Assembly: GCA_030340625.1 (NCBI GenBank)
Contig: JAOPHQ010001144.1
Coordinates: 272,784 to 336,783, forward strand
Reading direction: 5' to 3'
Origin: Merluccius polli
Taxonomy: Eukaryota; Chordata; Actinopteri; Gadiformes; Merlucciidae
DNA length: 64,000 nucleotides
The translations under genes and the position numbers were made by a program. Within the stretch, counting starts at the first letter, position 1, and every line of letters begins with the position of its first letter. Positions 23,738 to 34,629 of this stretch are shown piece after piece. The notes beneath the pieces were generated by a model. The model was not told the DNA's origin. It worked only from the letters and a program-made list of their open reading frames with translations, and did not search any database.

Positions 23738-24625
23738 ATGTCGCAGAACGGACCCGTCCGGAGTAACGCCTCGTGCGCTGAGATAAATATGCGTTTTACG
23801 CACATCTTCCTACCGACGGTGTACGTCATTGTCTTCATCTTCGGCACGATTTTCAATTTCTGGGGTATAATAAGTGTGTATAAGGGATGGAAGAAGATGG
23901 GCAACATAAACGTGTTTGTGCTCAACCTCGGAGTAGCGGACTTGCTGTACGTTTTCACGCTGCCGTTTTTGGTCGCCTATTACGCGCAGAACAGCACGTG
24001 GACCTTCGGACACACCTTCTGTAAAGTGACCAGATTTTGCTTCAACCTCAACCTCTACGGCAGCATCGGCTTCCTCACGTGTATCAGCATCTACAGGTAT
24101 CTTGGCATCGTCCATCCCATGAAAGTCAAGGGGAGGATCAGCACCGGCCACTCCGTCGCCGTCAGCGCGGCGGTGTGGCTGCTGGTGGTCATCCAGATCC
24201 TCCCAGATACCTTCTTCGACAAGACCCCGAAAAACTCGTCGGCGTCGTGCTACGACACCACGGACAACGAGCTGATCGCCAGGTACCTGCCCTACAGCCT
24301 GGTGTGGACCGTCACGGGCTTCGCGGTGCCGCTGCTCATCGTGCTGGCCTGCTACGGACACGTGGTGCTGGTCCTCGCCAGCGCCAACGTGGACGCGCTG
24401 CTGAAGCAGCGCTGTCTGAAGCTGGTGATCATCGTGACCATGCTGTTCGTGATTTGCTTCATTCCCTTTCACGTGTTCCGTAATCTCAACCTGCTCAGCA
24501 GGATGTCCATGCTGCGGGGGGTGTGTCGTGGCAATGCTGACATCTACCTGGCTCACCAGGTGGGACGCGGCCTGGCCTGCCTGAACAGCGCCATGAACCC
24601 TCTCATGTATTTAGTAGGGAAATGA
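23738..24625 (+). CDS. P2Y-family nucleotide receptor (P2Y1/P2Y11-like), C-tail lost by frameshift
   Basis: Single-exon class A GPCR for extracellular nucleotides, plasma membrane, probably Gq-coupled as in P2Y1. The 295 residues have seven hydrophobic spans: TM1 about 23-46, TM2 57-80, TM3 95-118, TM4 138-157, TM5 184-212, TM6 226-247, TM7 270-293. Landmarks: N40, D68 in LGVADLL, R120 in the IYRYL variant of DRY, C95-C171 and C13-C263 as expected disulfides, FVICFIPFH in TM6, NPLMY in TM7, N-glycosylation site N10. The residues that bind nucleotide phosphates in P2Y1 have counterparts (R99, H245, R248, Q274, R277). The frame stops at two TGAs just after TM7. One base out of frame, the sequence continues as a plausible basic tail of about 35 codons to TGA 24741-24743, so an extra A in the AAA at 24620-24622 is likely. 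P2Y1 and P2Y11 cannot be separated by eye. Confidence 0.9.
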   Translation: MSQNGPVRSNASCAEINMRFTHIFLPTVYVIVFIFGTIFNFWGIISVYKGWKKMGNINVFVLNLGVADLLYVFTLPFLVAYYAQNSTWTFGHTFCKVTRFCFNLNLYGSIGFLTCISIYRYLGIVHPMKVKGRISTGHSVAVSAAVWLLVVIQILPDTFFDKTPKNSSASCYDTTDNELIARYLPYSLVWTVTGFAVPLLIVLACYGHVVLVLASANVDALLKQRCLKLVIIVTMLFVICFIPFHVFRNLNLLSRMSMLRGVCRGNADIYLAHQVGRGLACLNSAMNPLMYLVGK

Positions 24626-25084
24626 TGATTTCCTAATACGTTTGCATTGTTTCAACAAACCGGCCAGACTGTCTCTGGTTGGGTGGAAACCCACCGCCAG
24701 CTATAGCAAACCAACAGAGTCAGAGGAGCAACGTGTGACTTGAGACTGAATACACTTTTGTGTTTTTTTCTGTTTTCCTGCCTTGAAGTCTTGATATGAC
24801 TTTATGTGCTGCAGCTGCTTACAATGCAATTCATAACATGAATGTTAATATGCACGTGTGCTAGCTGGTAGTTAACTGGTAAAGCACTCGCAATCACTAG
24901 ATGTACTCAATGTACATTTTAGTTGCATTTTGTATGTGTGTATTACTGTAAATCTTCACTTTGCCATGCTATAGCTTGTCAAGCTGTAAATGTAAACCCA
25001 CAACGTAAGCCACAGCTGGCTTACCATGGGATAAATGTTATCTTTGTATTAAGTGTGCATGTTAACTGACAAAAAGTAATTGTG

Positions 25085-25090
25085 AATAAA
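25085..25090 (+). promoter_or_regulatory. Putative poly(A) signal of the P2Y gene
   Basis: AATAAA lies about 340 nt after the likely tail stop, and a hAT element begins 47 bp later at 25137. Confidence 0.45.
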
Positions 25091-25136
25091 AGGGCATTTA
25101 GCAGCAGCTTCTGTTTTCTAACTGTGTAGTAGTGTG

Positions 25137-26644
25137 CAGGCGCGTAGGAAGGACTCAGACATTGGGGGGGACCGATTTTTGTGTGTGTGTGTGGGGGGGG
25201 GGGGGGGGGGTGGTGGGGCATATTTGCGATCGTACAGTTGCACATAATGAACACGTAACCCATGTCTGAAACGTGTGAATGTGCGAATAAGTAACCAAAT
25301 TTTAACAGTAACATACTGGTGAGTGGCAACTATGAAGCAAAAGAAGAGTAGGCCTACTCTTGACTGTATGGTTTAAGATCATTAAAATGCATGTATGAGA
25401 CGCAACTGTTTGTTTAAATGGCAACAATTACGCGGCAATTTGACAGCTGTATTTAACTCCCATTACACCACGTTCATTTTTGCAACTGAATAAACAAATA
25501 GATCTATAGGCCATCAATCTGTCCGTTATCAGCTAAAGAAAACAGGTTACAGGGTAGCACGATAGTTCTATCACAAATCGAATCATGACAAGAGCAAGCT
25601 GACTTGAACTGATCAAAACTGCTGGTGGTCTGCTTACCACGTTGCTGATTCTAAAATGTAATAAGCAAATTAAGCTGATGCAATGCCTGTCATGGTGTTC
25701 AACACAACGTTAACTTATTCATACATGATTCACTTAGAGTTAATTTACGGTCGCGTTATTATTAGACTCGGCTCTGTTATACTACTCCGACTGCGTAATA
25801 CTTTGGTAAGGGATACACACTGCAATTTTCCGCCCGATCAGTAAGATCGGTTAAGATGTGGAACTGTTTACGAGAGACGTGTTGCCTACTCGCTGTATCT
25901 GCAGGCGCCTACCTGTTATCGTCTACCGTTACATGCTCGATGTTTCTGTTGGGCTGCTGCTGACCACGTTGCTGGTTCTGAAATGCAGTAGCACATTAAG
26001 TGAGGCAATGCCTATCATGCTGTAAAGCACCAATGCACCAATATAACTATAACGTCTTCATTTATTAATTTGCATTGTTTTCTTTGTGACTTGGGTGAAT
26101 AAGTGCATATTTGCAGCGTAAAAACACTTTTCTCTCCAACTATGCAGTTAGCATTGCACTTGCCCTGACTGACGCTGTCCTGTGAATGCTATCGTCAGGC
26201 TTTAGGAGCAAACGTTTATTTAAGTTATCCATCTGTCTATGATTTAATATTAGCCTAACGTTTAATAAGATGACGGGAACCCTGCAGTAGAACACTTACA
26301 TTACGGACCATAAAGAATGAACGGATGTCTCGCTTCTTATGAGGGGGACCGTCCATGATGAGTAAGCCGGCTCATGTGAGATGTAGAATGCGTAGCAGGA
26401 GTGCAATGTCAGACACAGACAGTACGTTTGTGGTGGGGGTGTGGTCGTGTGGAGGGGTTGATGTCGTGACTTCGCGGGAAAATATACTTTGCATGAATAG
26501 TTTGTAACGGTGTACTTTGCAGAGGTTGTTTGCACAAAAAAAAATATTATTATAATTTATATATGTTTTGCGGGGGCGGGGCTAGTGGGTGTCAACATTG
26601 GGGGGGACGCGCCCCCCCCGTCCCCCCCGGTTCCTACACGCCTG
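25137..26644. mobile_element. hAT-type non-autonomous element, TSD GTAGTGTG
   Basis: Ends CAGGCGCGTAGGAAGG and CCGGTTCCTACACGCCTG match as TIRs over 14 bp with one mismatch. Perfect 8-bp TSDs GTAGTGTG at 25129-25136 and 26645-26652. Long G runs lie just inside the left end (25194-25210) and C runs inside the right end. The 1.5-kb core has no transposase frame. It landed just behind the P2Y poly(A) signal, at the edge of a GTAGTGTG-rich minisatellite; because that motif repeats, the TSD is slightly less decisive here. Confidence 0.85.
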
Positions 26645-27012
26645 GTAGTGTGTGTGTGTGTGTAGTAGTGTGTGACGTGCTGTGCTGTGTGTGTAGTACT
26701 GTGTGCGTGTAGTAGTGTGTGTTGTGCTGTGTGTGTAGTGTGTGTTGTGGTGTGCTGTGTGTGTAGTACTGTGTGCATGTAGTAGTGTGTGTCGTGCTGT
26801 GCTGTGTGTGTAGTACTGTGTAGTAGTGTGTGTTGTGCTGTGTGTGTAGTAGTGTGTGTCGTGCTGTGCTGTATGTGTGTAGTGTGTGTTGTGCTGTGTG
26901 TGTAGTAGTGTGTGTCGTGCTGTGCTGTATGTGTGTAGTGTGTGTTGTGCTGTGTGTGTAGTAGTGTGTGTCGTGCTGTGCTGTATGTGTGTAGTGTGTG
27001 TTGTGCTGTGCT
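26645..27012. repeat. TGTGTAGTAGTG / TTGTGCTG minisatellite
   Basis: Imperfect repeats built from GTGTGTAGTAGTGTGTGT and TGTGCTGTGCTGTATGTG blocks. The last part shows a unit of about 56 bp repeated three times with few changes. Confidence 0.9.
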
Positions 27013-27304
27013 TTTTGAGGAAGTGGTTCCATTCTGCTGGTTTTATAGTGAGATGCTAAACACCCCCGAACCCACAAAGGTCACCAGGAAGCTGCAAAAA
27101 CGATTAATATAATATGAATTATATTGTATAATTAATATTATTATATACAATATTATAATATTCATTTCATATGGACATTTACATACTGTCCTCTTATCCG
27201 CTTTCTCTTGCTAATTTACACAGCAAATAGTCCTCCACAGTTTGATACTATGGCATTGCAACCCAATTGACTCCCTGAGCAGAAATGCTGTGTGTTCTTG
27301 TACA

Positions 27305-27644
27305 CAGGGCCGAATTAAGAAGGCCTGGGGCCCCTAGGCTGCTGGACGATGTAGGTCCCCCCCCCCCTCCAACTTGAAGGACCGAACGGCCAAAAAAATG
27401 TTGGGGGGGGGGGGGGTGCTAGCGGAGATTTTAGTTGAGCGGGGGGGGGGGGGGGGGGGGAGCGGAGATTTTTGTTGAGCGGGGGGGGGGGGGGGGGGCG
27501 AGCTGATCGAGGCGCTAGCGGATCGCGGCGCTAGCAGATCGCGGGGCTAGCGGAGGGGCCCCCGATTCGGCCAATCGGGGGCCCCCTGGCAGGTGGGGCC
27601 CCTAGGCTGCAGCCATATCTAGCCTGTGCGTTAGTCCGGCCCTG
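27305..27644. mobile_element. hAT-type non-autonomous element, TSD CTTGTACA
   Basis: Ends CAGGGCCGAATTAAG and CGTTAGTCCGGCCCTG share an 8-bp TIR; perfect TSDs CTTGTACA at 27297-27304 and 27645-27652. Subterminal GGGGCCCCTAGGCTG occurs near both ends. The core has AGCGGAGATTT(T/A)(T/A)GTTGAGC modules each followed by a poly-G run, then GCTAGCGGATCGCGG repeats. 340 bp, non-coding. Confidence 0.92.
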
Positions 27645-27884
27645 CTTGTACAGTCATACAATGTGAAGTGGAGTTTCCAAGTTCCCAAGCCTGCAAGTCA
27701 AGATGTGTTTGCCAAATGGCCAAACACATCCAAGAAATAGCTGTTATCTATGGTCTGGCACATAGTTAAATGTATGTCACCAAATATTTAGTTTACAAGA
27801 ATGTTAACACAGTGCTTTCAGCAGAGACTGGACCCACCACAAATCTACAAACAAAGGACAAATGAATGCACTGTAGTGGCACAT

Positions 27885-28550
27885 TGCATATTTTTGAAAA
27901 GACTCACACCATATGCAAACTGCTTTGAAAAGACACACCATATCCAAACTATACTTTTTGAAAAGACTCACACCATATCTGTTAGGAGTTGGGTATGGTA
28001 TGTCAATGTCATGATGTATTATGCTTGATTATATTTTGGTGTTGCTGTGTGCCAACATGTGCGAGGGCAGAGCAACCACCTTATCTGTTATCCTTCAGAT
28101 GCCTGTCTGGTTTCTCCAGCCCAAGGTGTAATGTCTCTTCCCCCACACTAAATGTGAACTACTGTATAAACTTGTACCCCTTGTGTAGGCCTTGTACCTG
28201 CTTCACCCATTACTTAGTGACATTGTTCTGCTTCTTCAAATACTCAGACACTGTCGTCTTGGGGGTGTTGAAGACGTCATTCTCGACAGGGCCTTGACGA
28301 GCCGCATACAACTACCCACTACCCACTGTCTCGGCTCAGTTTGTTTACGACCGTAAGCTTCCAGGGTTCAAGAAAAGTTAGATGACTCCATTCAAATAGA
28401 CAACAGAGAAAAAGATCACAATATCCAAATTATACTTTTTGAAAAGACTCACACCATAATCAAACTACTTTTTGAAAAGACTCACAATATCCAAATTATA
28501 TGTTTTGAAAGACTTATACCATAATCAAACTATACTTTTCGAAAAGACGC
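27885..28550. repeat. TTTTTGAAAAGACTCACACC minisatellite split by a solo LTR
   Basis: Units of about 30 bp (TTTTTGAAAAGACTCACACC plus ATATCCAAACTA) occur at 27885-27980 and again at 28421-28550, interrupted by the LTR at 27981-28420. Confidence 0.85.
27981..28420 (+). mobile_element. Solo LTR, 440 bp, TSD ATATC
   Basis: Starts TGTTAGGAGTTGG and ends AAAGATCACA (TG...CA), flanked by ATATC at 27976-27980 and 28421-28425. TATAAA is present near 28163. No internal region on either side, so it is a recombined solo LTR. A truncated relative lies at 23148-23473. Orientation is taken from the TATA box; superfamily not determined. Confidence 0.8.
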
Positions 28551-28799
28551 CAGCCCCGGGTCAGCAGCACCCTCTCCATCTCGCTCTGGGTCCGTAGGAG
28601 GTCTTGTATCTATGCCCTCATCTCATCAACACTTGGACTATACTTCAACTCCCTTTACCCCTCCATTGGTAAAAAGTCCATCTTTAAACTTCAAAAAGTG
28701 CAAAACATGCCAGCTAGCTTTGAACCAGATCCAGGCAAAGACCACATTCCTCAAATTTTTACCTGTTTTAGGAGATTTGACTGATAACTTTTAAAGTTG

Positions 28800-29015
28800 G
28801 ACCAAGCCTGGCTCCAGAATACATTTGTAACCTTTTAATCCCCTATGAGTCTGGTCGCTCCAGAGTGAATGAATGAAAAGGAAAGGTGACCGTGCCTAGA
28901 CTCGGAACGACCTGCCTGAGGAGTCTGTTAAGCTAGCAACATCAGTATCTTCGTTTAATTCTCTCTTCAAAACCCATGTTTACAGACTGGCTGATGCTGC
29001 CTTTTCTCTACTTTT
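28800..29015 (+). pseudogene. L2/CR1-type LINE C-terminal remnant
   Basis: Degenerate frames give LAPEYICNLLIPYESGRS, then NDLPEESVKLATSVSSF and FKTHVYRLADAAF, the conserved C-terminus of L2/CR1 reverse transcriptase ORFs. Several frameshifts. Confidence 0.6.
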
Positions 29016-29046
29016 GAATCTGTGGTGGACCTGTTTGGCCACTAGG

Positions 29047-29795
29047 GGGCCTGGTGGGCCGGGGGCCTGGTTGGTCACTAGGGCTGGGTGGGCCTGGTTG
29101 GTCACTAGCGCTGGGTGGGCCTGGTGGGCCGGCTGGGCCTGTTTGGCCGGCTGGGCCTGGTTGGCTGGGTGGGCCTGGTTGGCCAGTAGAACTAGTCGGG
29201 CCTGGTTGGCCAATAGGGCCGGGTGGGCTTGGTTGGCCAGTAGGGCCGGGTGGGCTTGGTTGGCCAGTAGGGCCGGGTGGGCCTGGTTGGCCAGTAAGGC
29301 CGGGTGGGCCTGGTTGGCCGACTAGGCCTGGTTGGCTGGGTGGGCCTGGTTGGCCAGTAGAACTAGTCGGGCCTGGTTGGCCAATAGGGCCGGGTGGGCC
29401 TGGTTGGCCAGTAGGGCCGGGTGGGCCTGGTTGGCCAGTAGGGCCGGGTGGGCCTGGTTGGCCAGTAGGGCCGGGTGGGCCTGGTTGGCCAGTAGGGCCG
29501 GGTGGGCCTGGTTGGCCAGTAGGGCCGGGTGGGCCTGGTTGGCCAATAGGGCCGGGTGGGCTTGGTTGGCCAGTAGGGCCGGGTGGGCCTGGTTGGCCAG
29601 TAGGGCCGGGTGGGCCTGGTTGGCCAGTAGGGCCGGGTGGGCCTGGTTGGCCAGTAGGGCCGGGTGGGCCTGGTTAGCCAGTAGGGCCGGGTGGGCCTGG
29701 TTGGCCAGTAGGGCCGGGTGGGCCTGGTTGGCCAGTAGGGCCGGGTGGGCCTGGTTGGCCAGTAGGGCCGGGTGGGCCTGGTTGGCCAGTAGGGC
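29047..29795. repeat. 27-bp minisatellite, about 27 units
   Basis: Unit GGCCAGTAGGGCCGGGTGGG plus CCTGGTT, nearly identical over the right two thirds and more varied at the left. The unit length is a multiple of three, so several frames on both strands stay open. Confidence 0.97.
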
Positions 29796-29976
29796 CTCCA
29801 GCAATTGGCGTCCAGTGGTCAACTGCATTTGGAGCTCCTCCAGCAGGCTGCTGACCTGGCTGCCTGCCAGCAGCAACAGTCCCCCAAGAAAAGGAGAAGT
29901 AGACCAACAGCAACAACAACGACAAAGAGAAGAGATTTTTTTGACGAAGAATTTGACAAAGCAATATCCTAAACAT
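29674..29976 (-). CDS. Collagen-like open frame over the minisatellite (doubtful gene)
   Basis: Minus-strand frame of 100 codons: a Leu-rich, signal-peptide-like stretch (residues about 14-31, SLSLLLLLVYFSFSWGTVAA), a Gly/Pro/Gln linker, then GPTGQPGPP repeats with Gly at every third position, a true collagen pattern. A CAA-to-TAA change at 29674-29676 ends it, but Gly-X-Y coding continues in the same frame through most of the minisatellite. A second minus frame reads LLLLAGSQVSSLLEELQMQL before the repeat, which looks more like a real secreted-protein start, so a frame switch or splice is possible. It may be the decayed first exon of a C1q/collagen-like gene, or chance. Confidence 0.3.
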   Translation of the reverse strand: MFRILLCQILRQKNLFSLSLLLLLVYFSFSWGTVAAGRQPGQQPAGGAPNAVDHWTPIAGGPTGQPGPPGPTGQPGPPGPTGQPGPPGPTGQPGPPGPTG

Positions 29977-30059
29977 ATAAGGGATGTCCCTCCCTCTCTC
30001 TCTCTTGCCACTCTCCGCACATTCCCAGCTTCCGCCCCAGGCATTGTCAATTTGACATG

Positions 30060-30885
30060 AGAACAGATTTAATCAGATTGAATCTTTCTGTATTCTACTA
30101 TGCTCTTATTCCTCCTGTAACCCCTACATAGTTCACTGAATCCACTGGTCTGACAGATTTCTTGCATGCTTTTCTGAGACTGATTATCATAAGCAGATTG
30201 AAAAAGCAAAAATAAATTAAAAAGCAGGCCTACTGGCCTCCATTGTCCTCTGTCTGGCCACTGTCTCCATGGTTATGTGTCTTCAAGCGGTGCTGCTGCC
30301 CAACGGCATCACGCTTAGAGTGGCACGTTCTGCTCATCTCATGGCCACACTACAAAATAACAGCATAGTATGTGTGGAGGGGATGTCCAGACTAGAGTAG
30401 TATGCAGATGCAGTATTGCACTTGAAGCCCCAGGAGTGTTGCTTTTATTGTGTAATTTAGTAGTAAAAAAATAAATAACTGCCTGTACCTTTTAATAACA
30501 ATCTTATTGTTGGGTCAATTACAAAAGGTCACCACAGCTGCAAAGGAATGAAATGCAACAACTGGTTGTTCAACCAGTTTCGGAAAGAGATTACATACAG
30601 AGTTTTGTTAACACTGACTTTATATCCAATGTAGTTGGCTATCTTGCTGCACACCCATAGCTTATAGGCCTAACAACATAATTCTCAATAAATACCAGCT
30701 AGTTAGCATAGTCGGAAAGATTAAAATGATAGGCCTAGTATTTGAGCTCTTAAACCATAACCGTAATGGAGTAGACAAATTACATGACAATTGAAAGTAG
30801 ATTAGCACTGGCTACCTGTGTTTATGTGAAGTATATGGAGTCTGTTGCTAATATTTGTTATAAGATGATTCATATTATGTTGTTT
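30060..30885. other. Non-coding, nothing identified
   Basis: AT-rich sequence without a supported gene or named repeat. Confidence 0.4.
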
Positions 30886-30889
30886 TTGA

Positions 30890-31640
30890 CTGAATAATGC
30901 TGTTTTGTACAAGGCAAAGGCTCAAATCTGCTACAGATCATTTTTCTATCTTTACGTCTGATGGTGCACTACTCACTAAGGTTGAATGTGTAACATTTCT
31001 GGGGCTATGGAGGCTATGGGGATATTATCATACAAAAAGCACATTGATTATCTACGCAAAACAATTGCTGTTCCATTGGTGTTTTGTATAGATCAAAGAA
31101 CTGTTAACCATGAGTGTTAAAAATAAATTGGTATCCCAGTTGTTATTGCCTGTTCTTGATTATGGAGACATAGTATATCAAAATGATTTAAAAACTGATT
31201 TGGCAAATTTTGATGTCATATTTAATAATTTATTCCGATTTATTCTCAATTGTCACGTTTGAACTCACCACTGTATAATCAACTGCAATGGCTTTCTCCT
31301 GAAAATAGACAACAAATGCACTGGTACCAGTTTCTTTTCAAATGTATGAATTTTTTACAAGAACTACTCATCCCACACAATACAATTCCAATTATTATCT
31401 TAATAACAAAATAATCATCTCTCTTTTCATGTCCCAAAAATTGCACTGGAACTAGGAAAAAAACCTTTTAATTATAAGGCTCCGAGAGACTGGAACAACC
31501 TACCAACTTCTCTGAAATCTCTGCAATATTTTGGTTTACTTAAAAATGCTCTCATCACTCACCTCACAACAGACTGCTCCTGTTATATATCGCTATTTAC
31601 TGTTGTTATAACACAGGTGTGGGTGTAGTTCTTCTTGGGG
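30890..31640 (+). pseudogene. Decayed non-LTR retrotransposon RT C-terminus
   Basis: Several frames together give VECVTFLGLW, LLLPVLDYGDIVYQND, LQWLSPENRQQMHWYQF and APRDWNNLPTSL, in the order found at the C-terminus of LINE reverse transcriptase proteins. It is a different family from the L2 copies nearby. Many stops and shifts. Confidence 0.65.
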
Positions 31641-31739
31641 TGTGCATGGTGCGTGAGTGTGTGTGTTTGTTTCTGTCTAATTGTCTAATTGTAATTGTAA
31701 CCATGACTGCTATTTGTTGCATATTGTGTTGCATTTCAT

Positions 31740-31786
<47 letters not shown>

Positions 31787-33882
31787 ATTGGATTTATATT
31801 GCGCCTTTCAGTGACCCAAGGACGCATACAAAGAGGGTGAAGAGACAAACGGGGGGGGGGGGCGAGGGAGCAACAACAAAAGCAAGATGATGGAGTGGAA
31901 TATGGGGGGAGGGGCAGGACAGCAGTTATGGGTAGGAGAGGTCATAGGCTTGGGAAAAGAGGAAGTTTTTCAGACGGGACTTGAATGTGAGGAGTGAGGG
32001 TGAGTCGCGGACAGGTTGGGGGAGAGAGTTCCAGAGTCGGGGTGCTGTGCGGGAGAAGGCTCTGTCGCCGAAGGATTTGAGTTTTGATCTGGCCGGGTAA
32101 TGTGAGGGAGAGAGTGGAGGAGGATCGGAGGGCACGGGTGGGGTGGTGGGGGATGAGGAGGTCAGACAGGTAGGGGGGGGGGGCAGGTGGTGGTGGGCTT
32201 TAAAGGTGAGGAAGAGTGTCTTGAAAATGATGCGCCGTTTGATGGTGAGCCAGTGGAGAGAGTGGAGAATGGGAGTGATGTGTTCACAGGACCGGGTGTG
32301 GGTAAGGAGGCGGGCAGCAGAGTTCTGGACCAGTTGGAGTCTATGGAGGGAATGAGAGGTGATGCCAGTAAGGAGGGAGTTGCAGTAGTCGAGACGGGAG
32401 GAGATGAAGGCGTGGATGAGGGATACGGCAGCAGGGGGAGAGAGGCAGTGTCTGATTTTGGCGATGCGGCGGAGGTGGAAGTAGGAGGTCTTGACGATGG
32501 AGCTGACGTGGGGATCAAAGGATAGGGTGGGGTCCAGGTTAACCCCGAGATTGCGTGCCAGGGGGGAGGGAGTGATGGTCGAGGTGCCGATGGTGAGTGA
32601 GATGGGTCCAGTTTTGTTGAGGGTGGATTTGGTGCCTATGAGGAGGAGCTCTGTTTTGTCGCTGTTGAGTTGGAGGAAGTTGTGGGTCAGCCATGATTTT
32701 ATTGTAGAGATGCAGGATTCGATGTGGGTGAGGGGAGGGTTTTGGGTGGGTTTGGTGCTGATATATATCTGGGTGTCGTCGGCGTAACAGTGGAAGTCGA
32801 GGTTGAGTGTGCGGATGATGTGACCAAGAGGGAAGGGGTAGCAGATGAATAGGAGGGGTCCGAGGACTGAGCCTTGAGGGACCCCCTGCGTGACTGGGGA
32901 GAGGGTGGAGAGGTGCGGAGATCATTGGTGACTTTGACAAGGGCGGTTTCGGTGCTGTGAAGAGGGTGGAATCCAGATTGGAGGGGTTCATAGAGGTTAT
33001 TGGACTGGAGATGGGTGTGGAGTTGGGCGGCAACGATGCCCGGTGGCTGGAGCAGCTTGTTGATGGTGGAGAAAAGGGTGCGGGGGTTCCGGTTGGTGCT
33101 GTTGATGAGGGATGAGAAGTGGGCGGATTTGGCAGCATGGAGAGCGTCACGGTAGGAGGAAATGTGATGTTTGAAGGCTTCAGCGTGGACGGTGAGGCGG
33201 GTTCTTGTGTAGAGGCGTTCAAATTGATGGCCAGTTTGCTTCATGATGCGGAGTTCCAGGGTGTACCAGGGGGCAGAGTTGGTGAATGAGACAGATGAAG
33301 TTTTCCAGGGGGCAAGGGAGTCCAGGGCGTCAGAGAGGATGGTGTTGAGCATGGTGGCGTAGTCATCAGGAGAAGATGGGGCGGAGTCAGGGGGAAAGGC
33401 GGAGAATATGAGCTGGGAGAGCGTGAGTGGGTTGACTGCCTTGATGTTGCGGTAGGAGATGGTGCGTTTTTTGGGATTATGAGGTGAGGGTAGAGGGGCG
33501 GAGAAGAGGATGCAGAGATGATCAGATAGTGGGAAGGGGAGAGGATGGGGGTTGGATATGGGTAGGAAGGAGGAACAGACTAAGTCGAGGGTGTGGCCTT
33601 TGGTGTGGGTGGGGAAGTTGATGTGTTGGGTTAGATGGAAACAGTCCAGGAGAGAGAGGAAATCGGACGTCAGTGGGGCAGTGGGCTGATCGATGTGGAT
33701 GTTGAAGTCACCGGTGAGTAGGAAGCGGGAGGAGAGAGAGGATGCAATGGTGAGGAGTTCCGAGAGTTCTGAGAGAAAAGACGGGTGTGGCTTTGGGGGA
33801 CGGTAAATGAGAACAGAGGTAATAGAGTTGGGGAGGGAGAAGGCGAGTTATTCAAAGGATGAGATAGATGGGAGGTTGAGAT

Positions 33883-34629
33883 TCAGTTCAGTGATGGGTA
33901 GAGATAGTTTATGGAGAACGGCAACACCTCCCCTCGCCCGGAGAGGCGGGGTTTGGCGATGTAGCTGTAGTTGGAGGGAGTGGCTTGATTGAGAGCGTAG
34001 AAGTCCAGGGGCTGTGTTTCACAGAGGAGGAGTATGTCAGTGTTATTGTCCAGTAGCAGCTCAGATATGATGGGTGATTTTTTGGAGAGGGAGCGACAAT
34101 TCAGCAGTGCGAGGGAGATGGATGGGGCAGCAGGAGGGAGGGGGCGGAGTTTGTTGGGTTTGGCAGTGCGGGAGGTGGGGGTGAGGGGGGGGCGAGAAGC
34201 AGACCAGAGTGAGGGGATGGGTGAGCCCTCAGGGGAGCGTCGGTTGGGAGAGAGACCAGAGCCACGGTGGATGTAGCGGCAGCGGCGGAGGATCCCAGCT
34301 TTGGAGGCTGCGGTGGCAGCAGCAGGAGGGAGACGGTGGTTATTATTGAGACGATGATGGTCAGCAGCAGTGTAGTTGAGTGTGGGAGATATTGGTGGAG
34401 TAGGAGCCTGGAGTAGTGGGAGTGATGGTCTGCAGAGGAGATGAAATGTGACAGCAGCTGAGAGTAGTCCGGGTAGTATGTTGGCAGAGGCTAGGAGCTG
34501 TTTGGCTAAAAGCTGGTGGGCAGTGAGATGTGTGGAAGCAGCAATGGACCGGGTGGCGACGTTGGTGAGGTGGGTGGTATGGGCTTCCCCAGACCGAACC
34601 CGGGCGGCCGTAAAACCCCGCTGTTCCAT
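33883..34629 (-). pseudogene. L2 LINE ORF start with endonuclease N-terminus
   Basis: 248 codons from ATG 34629. A Ser/Thr/Pro-rich leader of about 170 residues is followed by the first part of an APE-type endonuclease fold (LALLNCRSLSKK, LLLDNNTDILLLCETQ, PRLSGRGEV). The ORF then ends by frameshift where more endonuclease should follow. Confidence 0.7.

Noticed and set aside
23810..24556. 248-codon antisense frame over the P2Y gene
   Set aside because: Antisense shadow of a GC-rich receptor coding sequence, His/Asp/Glu-rich with no motif.
26557..27077. 147-codon Thr/His-rich minus-strand frame
   Set aside because: Translation of the GTGTGTAGTAGTG minisatellite.
29047..29795. Regular 27-bp repeats that could suggest a CRISPR-like array
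   Set aside because: There are no unique spacers; units are directly adjacent and the genome is eukaryotic. It is a minisatellite.
29054..30060. Plus-strand frames rich in Trp/Gly/Ala across the minisatellite
   Set aside because: They exist only because the repeat unit is a multiple of three without stops; no start context or domain.
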